The notes under the pieces were generated by a model, which had not been told where the DNA came from, made no database searches, and was given only the letters and a program-made list of their open reading frames with translations. Below are positions 54,372 to 63,787 of a stretch of DNA of 64,000 bases, piece after piece; position 1 is the stretch's first letter; each line of letters begins with the position of its first letter. Made by a program: the position numbers and the translations under genes. The stretch covers positions 1 through 64,000 of the forward strand of contig JAYSEK010000007.1 of the NCBI GenBank assembly GCA_041913905.1, in the 5' to 3' direction. This DNA comes from Roseateles_B sp041913905. GTDB lineage: Bacteria; Pseudomonadota; Gammaproteobacteria; Burkholderiales; Burkholderiaceae_C.

Positions 54372-56181
54372 ACTCCTCCAGCGCCTGCAACTGCACCAGG
54401 CGCTGGTAGATCCCGCCCTCGATGGCCATCAAGGTGTCATGCGTGCCGCGCTCGGCGAGCCGGCCGTGGTTGAGCACCAGGATCTGGTCGGCCTCGCGGA
54501 TGGTCGAGAGCCGGTGGGCGATGGCGATCACGCTGACCTGGCCGTGCAGCTCGCGCAAGGCCTCTGAGATCAGCGCCTCGGTGGCGCTGTCGATGCTGGC
54601 GGTGGCCTCGTCCAGGAACAGCAGGCGCGGGGCGCCCGCCAGCGCGCGGGCCATGGCGATCAGCTGCTTCTGGCCGGTGGAGACGCGTGCGCCGCCTTCA
54701 CCCAGCAAGGTGTCGTAGCCCTGCGGCAGGCTGCTGATGTAGTCATGGATGCGGGCCTGCCGCGCCGCGCTGATCATGGCCTCTTCTGAAATCTCGCGGC
54801 CCATGGTGATGTTCTCGCGCGCCGAGGCCGCCATCAGATAGGGCTCCTGCGGCACCAGGCCCACGGCGTCGCGGAAGGCGGCGTCGGGGATCTGGGCCAG
54901 GGGCTGGCCGTCGAGCAAGATCTGACCCTGCTGCGCCCGATAGAAGCGCAGCAGCAGGGCCAGCAGCGTGCTCTTGCCCGAGCCGGTGTGACCGACGATG
55001 CCGGTGAAGCTGCCCGCCGGGAACTGCAGATCCAGATCCTTGAGCACCCACAGGGGCTGGCCTTCGGGCGTGTCCTTGTAGGCGAAGCGCAGCTGCTGCA
55101 CGCGCAGCTCGCCGCGGGTGATGCGGGCCTCGGGCCGCTGCTCGCTGACCTCGCCGTCCTCCTGCAGCAGGGTGCGCACCCGCGAGGCCGCCACCATGGA
55201 CTGCTGCAGCTGGCCGAACTGCATGGTGATCTGGATCAGCGGCTCCACCACCCGCGAGATGTAGCTGAGGAAGGCGTAGAGCAGGCCCACCTCCATGGCC
55301 TCGCCCAGGCCGGCGATGTGCAGGGCCTCGCGCTGGCCGAAGCCGTAGATGAGCGTGATGATCAGCAGCACGTTGAGCAGATCCAGCGCCGGGCGCAGCA
55401 GCCAGGCGTTGGCGCGCAGCTCAGACACGCGGGCCGCCCAATGCCGGCCGTTGGTCTGCTCGAAGCGCTGGGCGAAGCGCCCGGCCGCGCCGGTGGCCTG
55501 CAGCACGGCCATGCCGGCCAGGCTCTCGGCCATCTGGGCATTGATGTCGGAACGCAGCTCGCGCGCCCGCTGCACGGCCGGCGCGCTCCAGCGCTGGTAG
55601 AGCCAGATGATCAGCACGCTGGCCGGCACCAGGGCCAGCACGATGAGCATCAGGTGCCAGTCCAGCCAGGCCATGGCCGCCAGGGCGCCGAGGATCACGA
55701 GGCTGGAGTCCAGCATCACGTAGAGCACCTGGCGGTAGAGCTGGTTCACGGCCTCGGTGTCGTTGGTGACGCGGCTCAGCAGCTGGCCCGAGATGGAGCG
55801 GTCGAAGAAGGCCATGGGCAGGCCCATGACGTGGGCGAAGACCCGGTCGCGCAGGCGCAGCACGGAGCGCCGCGCCACGCCGGCCATGCGCGTCAACTGG
55901 GCATAGCGCACCCAGGACGCGATCCAGCCGCAGGCCAGCAGCCCCGCCAGCAGGGCGGCCATGGCGGGCAGCTCGAACTGGCGCGGCAGCAGGTGCGCGT
56001 CGATGAAACGCTTGCCCAGGGCGGGGCCCAGGGCCTCCAGGCCCGCGGCAATCAGCAGCCACAGCGCACCCCAGCGCAGGCTGCGCTTCTCGGGCCGGGC
56101 AGCATCCAGCAGCAGGCCGACGGCCCGCCAGGGGCTGGGGGCGGACCCGGTAGGCGCCTTGTTCTTGTCCTCAGGCTGCAT
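54370..56181 (-). CDS. ABC exporter half-transporter (MdlB-like)
   Basis: About 603 residues with an N-terminal six-helix exporter domain and a C-terminal ATPase domain. Walker A is GHTGSGKST, Walker B with catalytic glutamate is LLFLDEATASID. The signature is the non-standard VSTGQKQ instead of LSGGQ. It overlaps the next half-transporter gene by 11 bases, so the two almost certainly form a heterodimer. ATG 56181 is preferred over 56223 because the latter would run deep into the upstream gene. The exported substrate is unknown. Confidence 0.88.
   Translation of the reverse strand: MQPEDKNKAPTGSAPSPWRAVGLLLDAARPEKRSLRWGALWLLIAAGLEALGPALGKRFIDAHLLPRQFELPAMAALLAGLLACGWIASWVRYAQLTRMAGVARRSVLRLRDRVFAHVMGLPMAFFDRSISGQLLSRVTNDTEAVNQLYRQVLYVMLDSSLVILGALAAMAWLDWHLMLIVLALVPASVLIIWLYQRWSAPAVQRARELRSDINAQMAESLAGMAVLQATGAAGRFAQRFEQTNGRHWAARVSELRANAWLLRPALDLLNVLLIITLIYGFGQREALHIAGLGEAMEVGLLYAFLSYISRVVEPLIQITMQFGQLQQSMVAASRVRTLLQEDGEVSEQRPEARITRGELRVQQLRFAYKDTPEGQPLWVLKDLDLQFPAGSFTGIVGHTGSGKSTLLALLLRFYRAQQGQILLDGQPLAQIPDAAFRDAVGLVPQEPYLMAASARENITMGREISEEAMISAARQARIHDYISSLPQGYDTLLGEGGARVSTGQKQLIAMARALAGAPRLLFLDEATASIDSATEALISEALRELHGQVSVIAIAHRLSTIREADQILVLNHGRLAERGTHDTLMAIEGGIYQRLVQLQALEE
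54915..54928 (-). repeat. near-copy of the 14-base repeat (one mismatch)
   Basis: GCAAGATCTGACCC sits in the MdlB-like gene at the position equivalent to the exact copy in the MdlA-like gene. Homology of the two genes may explain this one. Confidence 0.4.
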
Positions 56182-57922
56182 CGAGCGAGGCCTCCAGTTG
56201 TTGATAGCGCCACTGCGCGGCATACCAGCCGGCCTGCGCCAGCAGGCTGTCGTGCGTGCCGCGCTCGACGATGCGGCCGGCCTTCAGCACCACGATCTCA
56301 TCCGCCTCCATCACCGCGCTGAGGCGGTGGCTCACGACCACCAGGCCGCGTTCGGGATGCTGCTGGCGCAGCTCGCGCAGGTGGGCGAGGATCTGCGTCT
56401 CGGTGCCGGTGTCCACGGCCGAGAGCGCGTCGTCCAGCATCAGCAGCGGTGCCTCGCTGAGCAGGGCGCGGGCGATGGCCACGCGCTGGCGCTGGCCGCC
56501 GGACAGCGTCACGCCGCGCTCGCCGACCAGGGTTTCGTAGCCATGGGGCAGGGCGGCGATGTCCTCGTGCACCGCGGCCAGGCGGGCCACCTGCTCGATG
56601 GCCTCGCGGGAGGCCTCCGGCCGTGCCAGGGCGATGTTCTCGGCGATGGAGGCCGAGAAGAGGAAGGGCTCCTGCGGTACCCAGGCGATGCCGCGGCGCA
56701 GGGCCTCCAGGCGCACGTCGACCAGGGGAAGCTGCCCCAGCAAGACCTGACCCTCGTCGGGCTCGAACTGGCGCAGCAGCAGCTTCAGCAGCGTGGATTT
56801 GCCGGCGCCGGTCGGGCCCACGATGCCCAGGGTGCGGCCTGGCGCCAGGCTCAGCGCGATGTGCTGCAGTGCCGCGCGCTCGCTGCCGGGGTAGCTGAAA
56901 CCCAGGTTCTGCAGGTGCAGGGGCACTTCGGTGGGCATGGCCAGCCGGCCTTCGTCCTGCAGGCTCAGCGGCGCGTCCAGCACCGGCTGCAGCCGGCCCC
57001 AGGCGGCGCGTCCGCGTTCCAGCAGGGACAGCACCCAGCCCGCGGCGAACATGGGCCAGATCAGCTGGCCCAGGTACATGGTGAAGCTGGTGAGCTGGCC
57101 GATGCTGAGCTCATCGCGCGCCACCAGCCAGCCGCCCAGCCCCAGGGCGATGGCGGTGGCGGCGGTCAGCGCCATGCCCACCGCCGGCTCGTAGGCGGCC
57201 TCCCAGCGCTGGGCGCGGAAGGCGGCCTCGCCGGCATGGTCGGCCAGCTCGTGGAACTGGCGGCCGGCGCGCGGGATCCGGCCCAGTGCACGCAGCGTGC
57301 GCACGCCGGCCAGGCTTTCCTGGGCGTGCTGATTGAGGGCGGAGAAGCGGGCGAGCGAGTCCTTCCAGGCCAGGTGCACGTGGTTGGAGATGAACCAGAA
57401 GGCCAGCGCCATCAGCGGAAAGGGCAGGAGCGCCGCCAGGCCCAGCCGCCAGTCCACGCCCAGGGTCATCATGCTCAGCACCAGGACCAGGGTCAGGCTG
57501 CCGTCGAAGGCCGCCAGCAGGGCTTCGCCCGCGGCCATCTCGACGGCGTCGACGTCATTGGTGGCCAGGGCCATCAGGTCGCCGCTGCGCTGGGCCTGGA
57601 AGAAGGCGGGGCCCTGCAGGGTCATGCGCTCGTAAAGCCGGGTGCGCAGCTCGCGGCCCAGCCGGTAGGCAGCGGCAAAGAGCTGCATGCGCCAGCCCAC
57701 CCGCAGCAGATAGATGGACAGCCCCGCGCCCAGCAGCAGGCCCAGCTGCATCAGCAGATCCGGCCCCTGCAAGCGGCCTTGCGCGAGGCCGTCGACCAGA
57801 TGGCCCACCTGGCGTGGGATCCAGACGGTCAGCAGCGCGATGGTGGCCAGCATCACGGCGGACGAAGCATAGGCACGCCAGTGCCGGGCCACGAAGGCCG
57901 AAATGAGGCGGGTGAGTGTCAT
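56171..57922 (-). CDS. ABC exporter half-transporter (MdlA-like)
   Basis: A 583-residue half-exporter with six membrane helices and a C-terminal ATPase. Walker A is GPTGAGKST and the signature LSGGQRQRV is standard, but the residue after Walker B is Asp (LLMLDDALSAVD) where catalytic Glu is expected. With the partner's altered signature this predicts one active and one degenerate ATP site, as in heterodimeric exporters of the TM287/288 type. It is transcribed first of the pair. Confidence 0.88.
   Translation of the reverse strand: MTLTRLISAFVARHWRAYASSAVMLATIALLTVWIPRQVGHLVDGLAQGRLQGPDLLMQLGLLLGAGLSIYLLRVGWRMQLFAAAYRLGRELRTRLYERMTLQGPAFFQAQRSGDLMALATNDVDAVEMAAGEALLAAFDGSLTLVLVLSMMTLGVDWRLGLAALLPFPLMALAFWFISNHVHLAWKDSLARFSALNQHAQESLAGVRTLRALGRIPRAGRQFHELADHAGEAAFRAQRWEAAYEPAVGMALTAATAIALGLGGWLVARDELSIGQLTSFTMYLGQLIWPMFAAGWVLSLLERGRAAWGRLQPVLDAPLSLQDEGRLAMPTEVPLHLQNLGFSYPGSERAALQHIALSLAPGRTLGIVGPTGAGKSTLLKLLLRQFEPDEGQVLLGQLPLVDVRLEALRRGIAWVPQEPFLFSASIAENIALARPEASREAIEQVARLAAVHEDIAALPHGYETLVGERGVTLSGGQRQRVAIARALLSEAPLLMLDDALSAVDTGTETQILAHLRELRQQHPERGLVVVSHRLSAVMEADEIVVLKAGRIVERGTHDSLLAQAGWYAAQWRYQQLEASLDAA
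56740..56753 (-). repeat. 14-base repeat, copy 7 (reverse orientation)
   Basis: Exact copy; read in the MdlA-like gene as GQVLL, not as QDLTL. Confidence 0.8.
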
Positions 57923-58070
57923 GGGGGGCGGAGCTTAAGCGCTTCTTGCGCTGAGCGGGGCTGCTCATTGTGCCAAGCGCGACCAAGTGGCATCCAAAGG
58001 TGACGGAGGCGAGGGCGGCTGGCGCGCCGGGCGGCTGCATATACTGACCCGACAACCCAGGAGGATCCAC

Positions 58071-59762
58071 GTGAAGAAGAACCTGAGCAGTAGGTTGCTG
58101 CCCTTGCCCATTCTGGCTGCGGCCCTGCTTGGCGCCTGTGCGAACAGCGGCAACCCGGCGCTGGAGAAGCCGCAGCCTGTGATGGTGCCTGCACCCGCCG
58201 AGACCCTGCCACTGCCCAGACCCATCGCCGCCCCTGCGCCCGCCCACATGCACATGGCGATGCCGCACACCTACTCCCGCACGCCGCCACCGCCCGTGGT
58301 CAACGCGCCCGCGCCAGGCATGGCCAAGTACGCAGGCGTCAGCGACAACCCCTGGCGCCGCGTCGCCGAGCAGCCGGTATCGACCTTCAGCGCCAGCGTC
58401 GACACCGGCAGCTATGCCAATGTGCGCCGCTTTATCGCCCGTGGCCAGCTGCCGCCCGCGGATGCTGTGCGCGTCGAGGAGCTGGTCAACTATTTCGGCT
58501 ATGACTATGCCGATCCACCGGCCTCGCAGGAGCAGCCCTTCGCCGTCGATGCCAGGCTCAGCCGCTCGCCATGGAACGCCGAGCGTGGTCTGTTGCGCAT
58601 TGCGCTCAAGGCTCGCGACCTGGCCAAGGCCAGCCTGCCGCCCGCCAACCTGGTCTTCCTGGTCGACGTGTCCGGCTCCATGAGTCCAGAGGATCGGCTG
58701 CCCCTGGTGAAGTCGGCGCTGAAGCTGCTGGCGCTGCAACTGCGGCCGCAGGACAGGCTCAGCATCGTCAGCTACGCCAGCGGTACCCGCCTGGTGCTGC
58801 CGGCCACACCGGGTGACAAGAAGACCGAGATCCAGCTCGCCATCGACAGCCTTGCGGCCGGTGGCGGCACTTATGGTGAGGCCGGCATCCGCATGGCGTA
58901 TGCCCAGGCGCGCGAGGTCTTCATCGCTGGCGGCATCAACCGCGTGCTGCTGGCAACCGATGGCGACCTCAACATCGGCGTGGTGGACCCGGCGCAGCTC
59001 AAGGCGCTGGTCGAGGACCAGCGCAAGGCCGGCGTGGGGCTGACCACGCTGGGCGTGGGCGACAGCAACTACAACGAGGCGCTGATGAAGAAGCTGGCCG
59101 ATGCGGGCGACGGCAGCTACCACTACCTTGACACACTGCAGGAAGCGCACAAGGTGCTGGTCAATGAGATGAGTTCGACCCTGGCCGTGCTGGCTCAGGA
59201 TCTCAAGTTGCAGATCGAATTCAATCCGGCCCAGGTCGACGAGTATCGCTTGATCGGCTACGAGCTCCATGCACTGGCACGTGAGCAGTTCAATGACGAC
59301 AAGGTCGACGCGGGCGACGTGGGTGCCGGCCATACTGTGACCGCGCTGTACGAATGGGTGCCGCGCGGGGGCAAAGGCAGCGTGGACCCGCTGCGCTACA
59401 AGGATCCAACATCGGCGGCCAAGGCCAATGCCAAGGGAGAGGGCGAGGGCGAGGGCAAGCGCCGGGAGCTGGCCTGGATCAAGCTGCGCTACAAGAGGCC
59501 GGGCGAGTTGCAGAGCCAGCTGATTGAGTTCCCGGTGGCCCGGCCCGCACAGTTGCCGCCGATCGAGCAGTCGGATCAGGAGCTGCGCTTTGCTGCGGCG
59601 GTAGCTGGCTGGGGACAGTGGCTGCGAGGCAGCACGCTGATTGGTGACTACGGCCCGCAGCAGGTGCTGGCCCTGGCTCGCGAGTCACGCGGCGCCGACC
59701 GCTTTGGCCATCGGGCGGAGTTCCTGCGCCTGGTGGAGCTGTCTGGGGCGTTGAGGCGTTGA
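58071..59762 (+). CDS. VWA-domain lipoprotein (YfbK-like)
   Basis: About 563 residues. The signal ends LLGAC (C23), so it is a lipoprotein. After a Pro-rich region comes a family segment (WRRVAEQPVSTFSASVDTGSYANVRRFI....VEELVNYF), then a von Willebrand A domain whose metal-ion site is D199-V-S201-G-S203, and a C-terminal region matching DUF3520 in position. GTG 58071 is chosen because AGGAGG (58059-58064) lies six bases upstream. TATACT at 58040 may be its -10 box. The role is probably protein-protein or matrix binding in the envelope; the ligand is unknown. Confidence 0.88.
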   Translation: MKKNLSSRLLPLPILAAALLGACANSGNPALEKPQPVMVPAPAETLPLPRPIAAPAPAHMHMAMPHTYSRTPPPPVVNAPAPGMAKYAGVSDNPWRRVAEQPVSTFSASVDTGSYANVRRFIARGQLPPADAVRVEELVNYFGYDYADPPASQEQPFAVDARLSRSPWNAERGLLRIALKARDLAKASLPPANLVFLVDVSGSMSPEDRLPLVKSALKLLALQLRPQDRLSIVSYASGTRLVLPATPGDKKTEIQLAIDSLAAGGGTYGEAGIRMAYAQAREVFIAGGINRVLLATDGDLNIGVVDPAQLKALVEDQRKAGVGLTTLGVGDSNYNEALMKKLADAGDGSYHYLDTLQEAHKVLVNEMSSTLAVLAQDLKLQIEFNPAQVDEYRLIGYELHALAREQFNDDKVDAGDVGAGHTVTALYEWVPRGGKGSVDPLRYKDPTSAAKANAKGEGEGEGKRRELAWIKLRYKRPGELQSQLIEFPVARPAQLPPIEQSDQELRFAAAVAGWGQWLRGSTLIGDYGPQQVLALARESRGADRFGHRAEFLRLVELSGALRR

Positions 59763-59770
59763 TAGCCCCT

Positions 59771-60568
59771 ATGTCACTCGGCAAGCGATCATGTATGGCG
59801 CGCGCGCAGGCGCTGATGGCGGAGGCAACGCCTGCGAGCCTGCGGTACGCCGCTCTCGAACTGCGGCTGTGCATTGAGGCGCTGACATACGAGAAGCTGC
59901 GCTCGTTTTCCGCGATGGTTCCTGAAGACGTGTTGCGAACCTGGCAACCCCCCCAGGCTGTGAAGGCGCTGCTCGAGTTTGAGCCGCGTGCGGATCGCAC
60001 GTTCGTTTTGCATGCGGGTGTCGAAGAGCCGTACGGGAAGCCCGCGCAGGACATGAAGTACGTCGGAACACACAGTTCTCTCCGACTTGGGTGGCTGCGC
60101 AAACACTACAACAAGCTGGGAAACCTGCTCCATGTGCCGGCAGTCGGAGACTCGCGGGCGCCGGACGTGACAGCGTTGAAGACGTACCTTTCCGACGTCA
60201 TTGCTGACCTTCAGGAACCTCTTCAAAGCGGCATCACAGGCGGGGCGTTTCGGGAGGTGTTCCAGTTCACTTGCTCTGCATGCGGAAAGCCGGTCATCGC
60301 TAACGCCGAGGCTGTTCGTGAGAAGAGCAAGGCCATTTGCTTGAGTCCGCAATGCAAAGCCGAATACTTTGCGCGGCTTGACGAGACAGGGGAGGCGACC
60401 TTCGAGTTGATGGTGACGGTATTCGAGTGCGTCGGCGAAGGCTGTGATGGCGCGGTTCCGATCGAGAACCGGAAGCTAGATGTAGGTATGGAGTTCGCAT
60501 GTCCAAGGTGCGGGCTGAAGCATGGGATCTTTGAACGTCAGTGGGGATATGGGCTGCTTGAGGGCTAG
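59771..60568 (+). CDS. hypothetical protein with two C-terminal zinc ribbons
   Basis: About 265 residues, no recognised family. The N-terminal half is alpha-helical (LRYAALELRLCIEALTYEKL, a HEPN-like or four-helix look). The C-terminal half has paired cysteines: C168-x2-C171 with C190-x4-C195, and C220-x4-C225 with C244-x2-C247, which suggests two zinc ribbons. Codon use is clearly less GC-rich than in flanking genes, so recent acquisition is likely. ATG 59771 follows the VWA gene's stop by eight bases. Nothing nearby indicates function; a nucleic-acid-binding or defence role is speculation. Confidence 0.65.
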   Translation: MSLGKRSCMARAQALMAEATPASLRYAALELRLCIEALTYEKLRSFSAMVPEDVLRTWQPPQAVKALLEFEPRADRTFVLHAGVEEPYGKPAQDMKYVGTHSSLRLGWLRKHYNKLGNLLHVPAVGDSRAPDVTALKTYLSDVIADLQEPLQSGITGGAFREVFQFTCSACGKPVIANAEAVREKSKAICLSPQCKAEYFARLDETGEATFELMVTVFECVGEGCDGAVPIENRKLDVGMEFACPRCGLKHGIFERQWGYGLLEG

Positions 60569-60617
60569 CCTTGAAGCCTTTGCCGCACAACTGGGATGCC
60601 GTCGACGACGTGGCTGA

Positions 60618-60631
60618 GGGTCAGGTCTTGC
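60618..60631 (+). repeat. 14-base repeat GGGTCAGGTCTTGC, copy 8 (intergenic)
   Basis: Exact copy in the 176-base gap between the zinc-ribbon gene and the collagenase terminator, outside any supported gene. Confidence 0.8.
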
Positions 60632-60694
60632 CTCCAGGCGTTCTTGCTTCGCATATTGGCTGGGCGGCCCCTGGCAAGGAGCGGTCCGCAAGAG

Positions 60695-60719
60695 CAAAAA
60701 GGGCCGGCAAGCCGGCCCT
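60695..60719 (-). terminator. terminator of the collagenase gene, possibly bidirectional
   Basis: AGGGCCGGC (60700-60708) and GCCGGCCCT (60711-60719) form a strong hairpin. Read on the minus strand it is followed by TTTTTGCTCTT, a good T-run. On the plus strand CTCTTTC follows, weaker. Confidence 0.8.
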
Positions 60720-60744
60720 CTCTTTCATCAGCGCGTACGCCGCA

Positions 60745-63492
60745 TCAATCCGCCGTGGCGGCGATGCTCAGGTTGCCGTAGCTTGGCGTCAGCATCACGT
60801 AGACCCAGGTGCCCGAGGGCAGGCCGCTGAGGCGGCAGGTCTCGGTGTTGCCGGCCGTGACTGAGCGGCAGCCATAGTTCGTGGTGGACGGCCAGGCGTT
60901 GTGCTTCAGATACAGGTCGGCATTGCCGGTGCCACCGGTGGTCTTGACCGTGATGGCGCTCTTGCCGGCAGGCACGAGCACGGCGTACCAGCCGGGGTTG
61001 CCGGCATCGGTGCTCTGGTAACGGCGCACGCAGCCGTTGGTGCTCATGGCGTAGCTCGTATCAGCGCAGTCGGGGCCCTGGCTCCAGTCGGGGGCGGCCG
61101 GCTTGAGGGGCAGGTCGCTGAACATGCCGCGCAGCGTGGCGGAGACGAAGTCGCCGCGGGGCACCACCATCACGTAGACATAGCCGGCACCGCCTGTCGG
61201 CAGGGGCAGGCGCAGGTCGGCGTTGCTGCCGCCAGCCTTGACGTCGTAGTCGGTGGTGCTGGGCCAGCCGGTGGCCTTGGCGTAGATGTCGGCACCGCCC
61301 TTGAGCTCGGAGAGGCGGAAGATGGCCTGATCCCAGCTCTTGGCGTTCATCGAGAAGCTGAAGGGGCCGGTGCCACTCAGCGCGCGGGTGCAGCCATTGG
61401 CCAGCACGCTGGTGCTGGAGAGCTTGCAGGCGCCGATGACGTCGGCATTGAGCAGCGGCAGGGTGTTGGCGCGGCGGCTGGTGCAGTTGGCGTTGGCGAG
61501 GTCGCCGTTGCCGATGCACTGGGTCAGCCATGACTTGAAGTCGGCGTCCAGGCTGGTGCCGATGGCATCGATGCGATTGCTGTAGCCGGCGTAGTCGCCC
61601 TTGCGCATCAGCGGCAGGAAGGCCTGGTCCTGGCTGGGCTGACGCTCCAGCATGTAGCGCACGGCGAGGTAGCCCCAGTTGTAGACGCGGGTCTGGCCGC
61701 TGCTGTAGGTGTTGCGCATCACCTCGCTCAGGGCCATGGGGGCGGTCTGGGCGCGCGAGGTGGCATCGGGGTAGTAGGTGCGGCGATAGCTGTAGGACAC
61801 GTACTCGGCCACGCCTTCGATCCACCAGACCGAGGAGTTCTTGACCTTGCCGTTGAGCTCCAGTGGATAGCTGCCGAAGCCGCCCCAGAGGTTGTAGCGA
61901 CCGTCGAGGTAGTGGGTGAACTCGTGGTTCAGGTTCCAGATCTCGAAGTTGCTGAGCCAGTCGGCGCGGTGGGCCAGGAATCGGGCCTGGTTGCCGGGCT
62001 GCGAGGGATCGCCTTCGAGGTAGATGCCGCCGTTGTTGGTGTCGTTGCCGAAGAGGAAGCCCGAGAAGCGCGAGTACTGGGCGTAGCTGTCGAAGACCAC
62101 CAGCTCCAGGGTGCCGTTGTTGTCATTGGCCACCGGCTGCGAGGCATTGGTGCCGAAGAGGCCGTGGAAGTAGCCGGTCTGGTTGGTGATGCTGGTGCAG
62201 GTGTCGGCCAGTTGCTGGCTGCTCATCGCCTGGGCGCGGATCACGTACTGCGTGCCGCAGGCATAGCGGATGGGCAACTTGATGCGAGCCACGGTGTCGT
62301 AGGCGTTGCAGGTGCCGTAGCTGCTGCAGTTGGCGCTGTCGTACTGGTCCACCATGGAGGCGGCACGCATCCAGACGTCGATGGTGGCATCGTCGCTGGC
62401 CTTGTAGCCGGCGGTCTGGTTGACGCCCAGCGAGCGCACGGTGGAGGTCAGGGCCGGATAGCGCAGGAAGCGCAGCATCTCGCCCATGGCGTTGGCGAGG
62501 TGGTAGCCATAGCTGGTGCCGGCCTGGCTGCGGTTGCGGGTGAGGAAGGCGTCCAGCGAGCGGGCGTAGCTGGCGTCGTTGGCGACGGCTGCGCCGAAGT
62601 CGTCCTGGCCGTCGCCGTAGAACAGCACGTTCATCGCGGCCAGGATGGCTTCGTTGGTCCAGTAGCCGGTGGCGAAGGTGCTGGGCTGGGTCTGGTCAAT
62701 CCAGCGCTTGGCCGTGGGTGCCATGGCGGCGGCGAAGCCGGAGGAAGCGGTCTTGAATACCTCGCTGACGAAGTAGGCGTTGTCCTCGGTCGGCTTCATG
62801 AAGGCCGCGGAACTCATCAATTGGGTCAGCGCACCGCGTGCCGAATTCAGCATGGCCGCGCTGCCGGCCGGGATGCCGTTGTAGCTGTCGCCACGCACCG
62901 ACATGAAATTCCAGTAGCCCGCCGTGCGAAGGAAGGACAGCAGGTTCATGGACTTGTTGCTGTCGTCGCCGGTGTAGCCCAGCGAGCGGCGCTTGAGCTC
63001 GTCGGCCACGGTGATGATGTTGGCGTCGCTGAACACCGTGCGGTACTGGCTGACCGAGCCGCTGTAGAGCTTGTACATGCAGTCACGCAGCGAGGCGTTG
63101 TCGATGAAGCTCAGCAGCGTGCTGCCGCTCTTGCCCACGAAGTCGGCGCCGGTGCAGACCGCGGTGCCGGAGGCCAGGCTGCGTGCGGCCAGGGCGCGGC
63201 GGCGGGCCAGGCTGGATTCGGGCTTGACGGCGGCTTCGCGCTGCAGTGGCGGCACCAGGCTGTCGGCATTGCGCAGCGGCAACTGGGACGGGTGCAGGCC
63301 CTTCCTGGCCACATGTTCACCCTGCAGCGGCTCGCCAGGCAGGCTGCTCAGGGCCTGCTGCGACTGGGCTGCGCGCAGGCTGGCGGTGTCAGCCGCCTGA
63401 CTGCTGGACAGTGCACCCAGGCCCATGGCCAGCGCCAGCCAGGGGGTGGCATGGCGTAGCGGCGGCCACGCGCTTCTTGAAAGTTCGGACAT
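60745..63492 (-). CDS. secreted M9-type collagenase-like metalloprotease
   Basis: About 915 residues with a signal peptide (TPWLALAMGLGALSSSQA). The zinc motif is H523-E524-F-T-H527 in NHEFTHYLDG, with a downstream WWIEGVAEY supplying the third ligand glutamate, as in microbial collagenases of family M9. Two C-terminal PPC-type domains follow, recognisable from the paired segments KATGWPSTTDYD and KHNAWPSTTNYG and the repeated YVYVM strands. ATG 63492 has GGAGA upstream. It is transcribed divergently from the TonB-dependent receptor at the window end, which could take up peptides it releases. The 295-base gap between them is A/T-rich around 63555-63600 and 63680-63720 and must hold both promoters; no reliable boxes were assigned. 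Confidence 0.9.
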   Translation of the reverse strand: MSELSRSAWPPLRHATPWLALAMGLGALSSSQAADTASLRAAQSQQALSSLPGEPLQGEHVARKGLHPSQLPLRNADSLVPPLQREAAVKPESSLARRRALAARSLASGTAVCTGADFVGKSGSTLLSFIDNASLRDCMYKLYSGSVSQYRTVFSDANIITVADELKRRSLGYTGDDSNKSMNLLSFLRTAGYWNFMSVRGDSYNGIPAGSAAMLNSARGALTQLMSSAAFMKPTEDNAYFVSEVFKTASSGFAAAMAPTAKRWIDQTQPSTFATGYWTNEAILAAMNVLFYGDGQDDFGAAVANDASYARSLDAFLTRNRSQAGTSYGYHLANAMGEMLRFLRYPALTSTVRSLGVNQTAGYKASDDATIDVWMRAASMVDQYDSANCSSYGTCNAYDTVARIKLPIRYACGTQYVIRAQAMSSQQLADTCTSITNQTGYFHGLFGTNASQPVANDNNGTLELVVFDSYAQYSRFSGFLFGNDTNNGGIYLEGDPSQPGNQARFLAHRADWLSNFEIWNLNHEFTHYLDGRYNLWGGFGSYPLELNGKVKNSSVWWIEGVAEYVSYSYRRTYYPDATSRAQTAPMALSEVMRNTYSSGQTRVYNWGYLAVRYMLERQPSQDQAFLPLMRKGDYAGYSNRIDAIGTSLDADFKSWLTQCIGNGDLANANCTSRRANTLPLLNADVIGACKLSSTSVLANGCTRALSGTGPFSFSMNAKSWDQAIFRLSELKGGADIYAKATGWPSTTDYDVKAGGSNADLRLPLPTGGAGYVYVMVVPRGDFVSATLRGMFSDLPLKPAAPDWSQGPDCADTSYAMSTNGCVRRYQSTDAGNPGWYAVLVPAGKSAITVKTTGGTGNADLYLKHNAWPSTTNYGCRSVTAGNTETCRLSGLPSGTWVYVMLTPSYGNLSIAATAD

Positions 63493-63787
63493 CTTGGTCT
63501 CCGTTGAGGGGTTGTTGTTGCGCACTCCTGGGCGCGCAGCGCACATTTCAAGCTGCATTTCATAAAAATTCTATAGATATATTGTGCATATGCTGTAAAC
63601 ACTGAGCACCAAATGTATCGGCTGGCAGGGGTGTGCCAACTTGCATCAACCACGCGGCAAGGCGGCCTCGGGCAAGTCCTAGGTTAAATATATTGATGGA
63701 ATGCCAGAATTATTTACGAAGGATATGTGTCCTTTGCCATCCAGCGGCATCACCAAGCAGTCGCAGAACACCCCCCGAGGAGACTCC

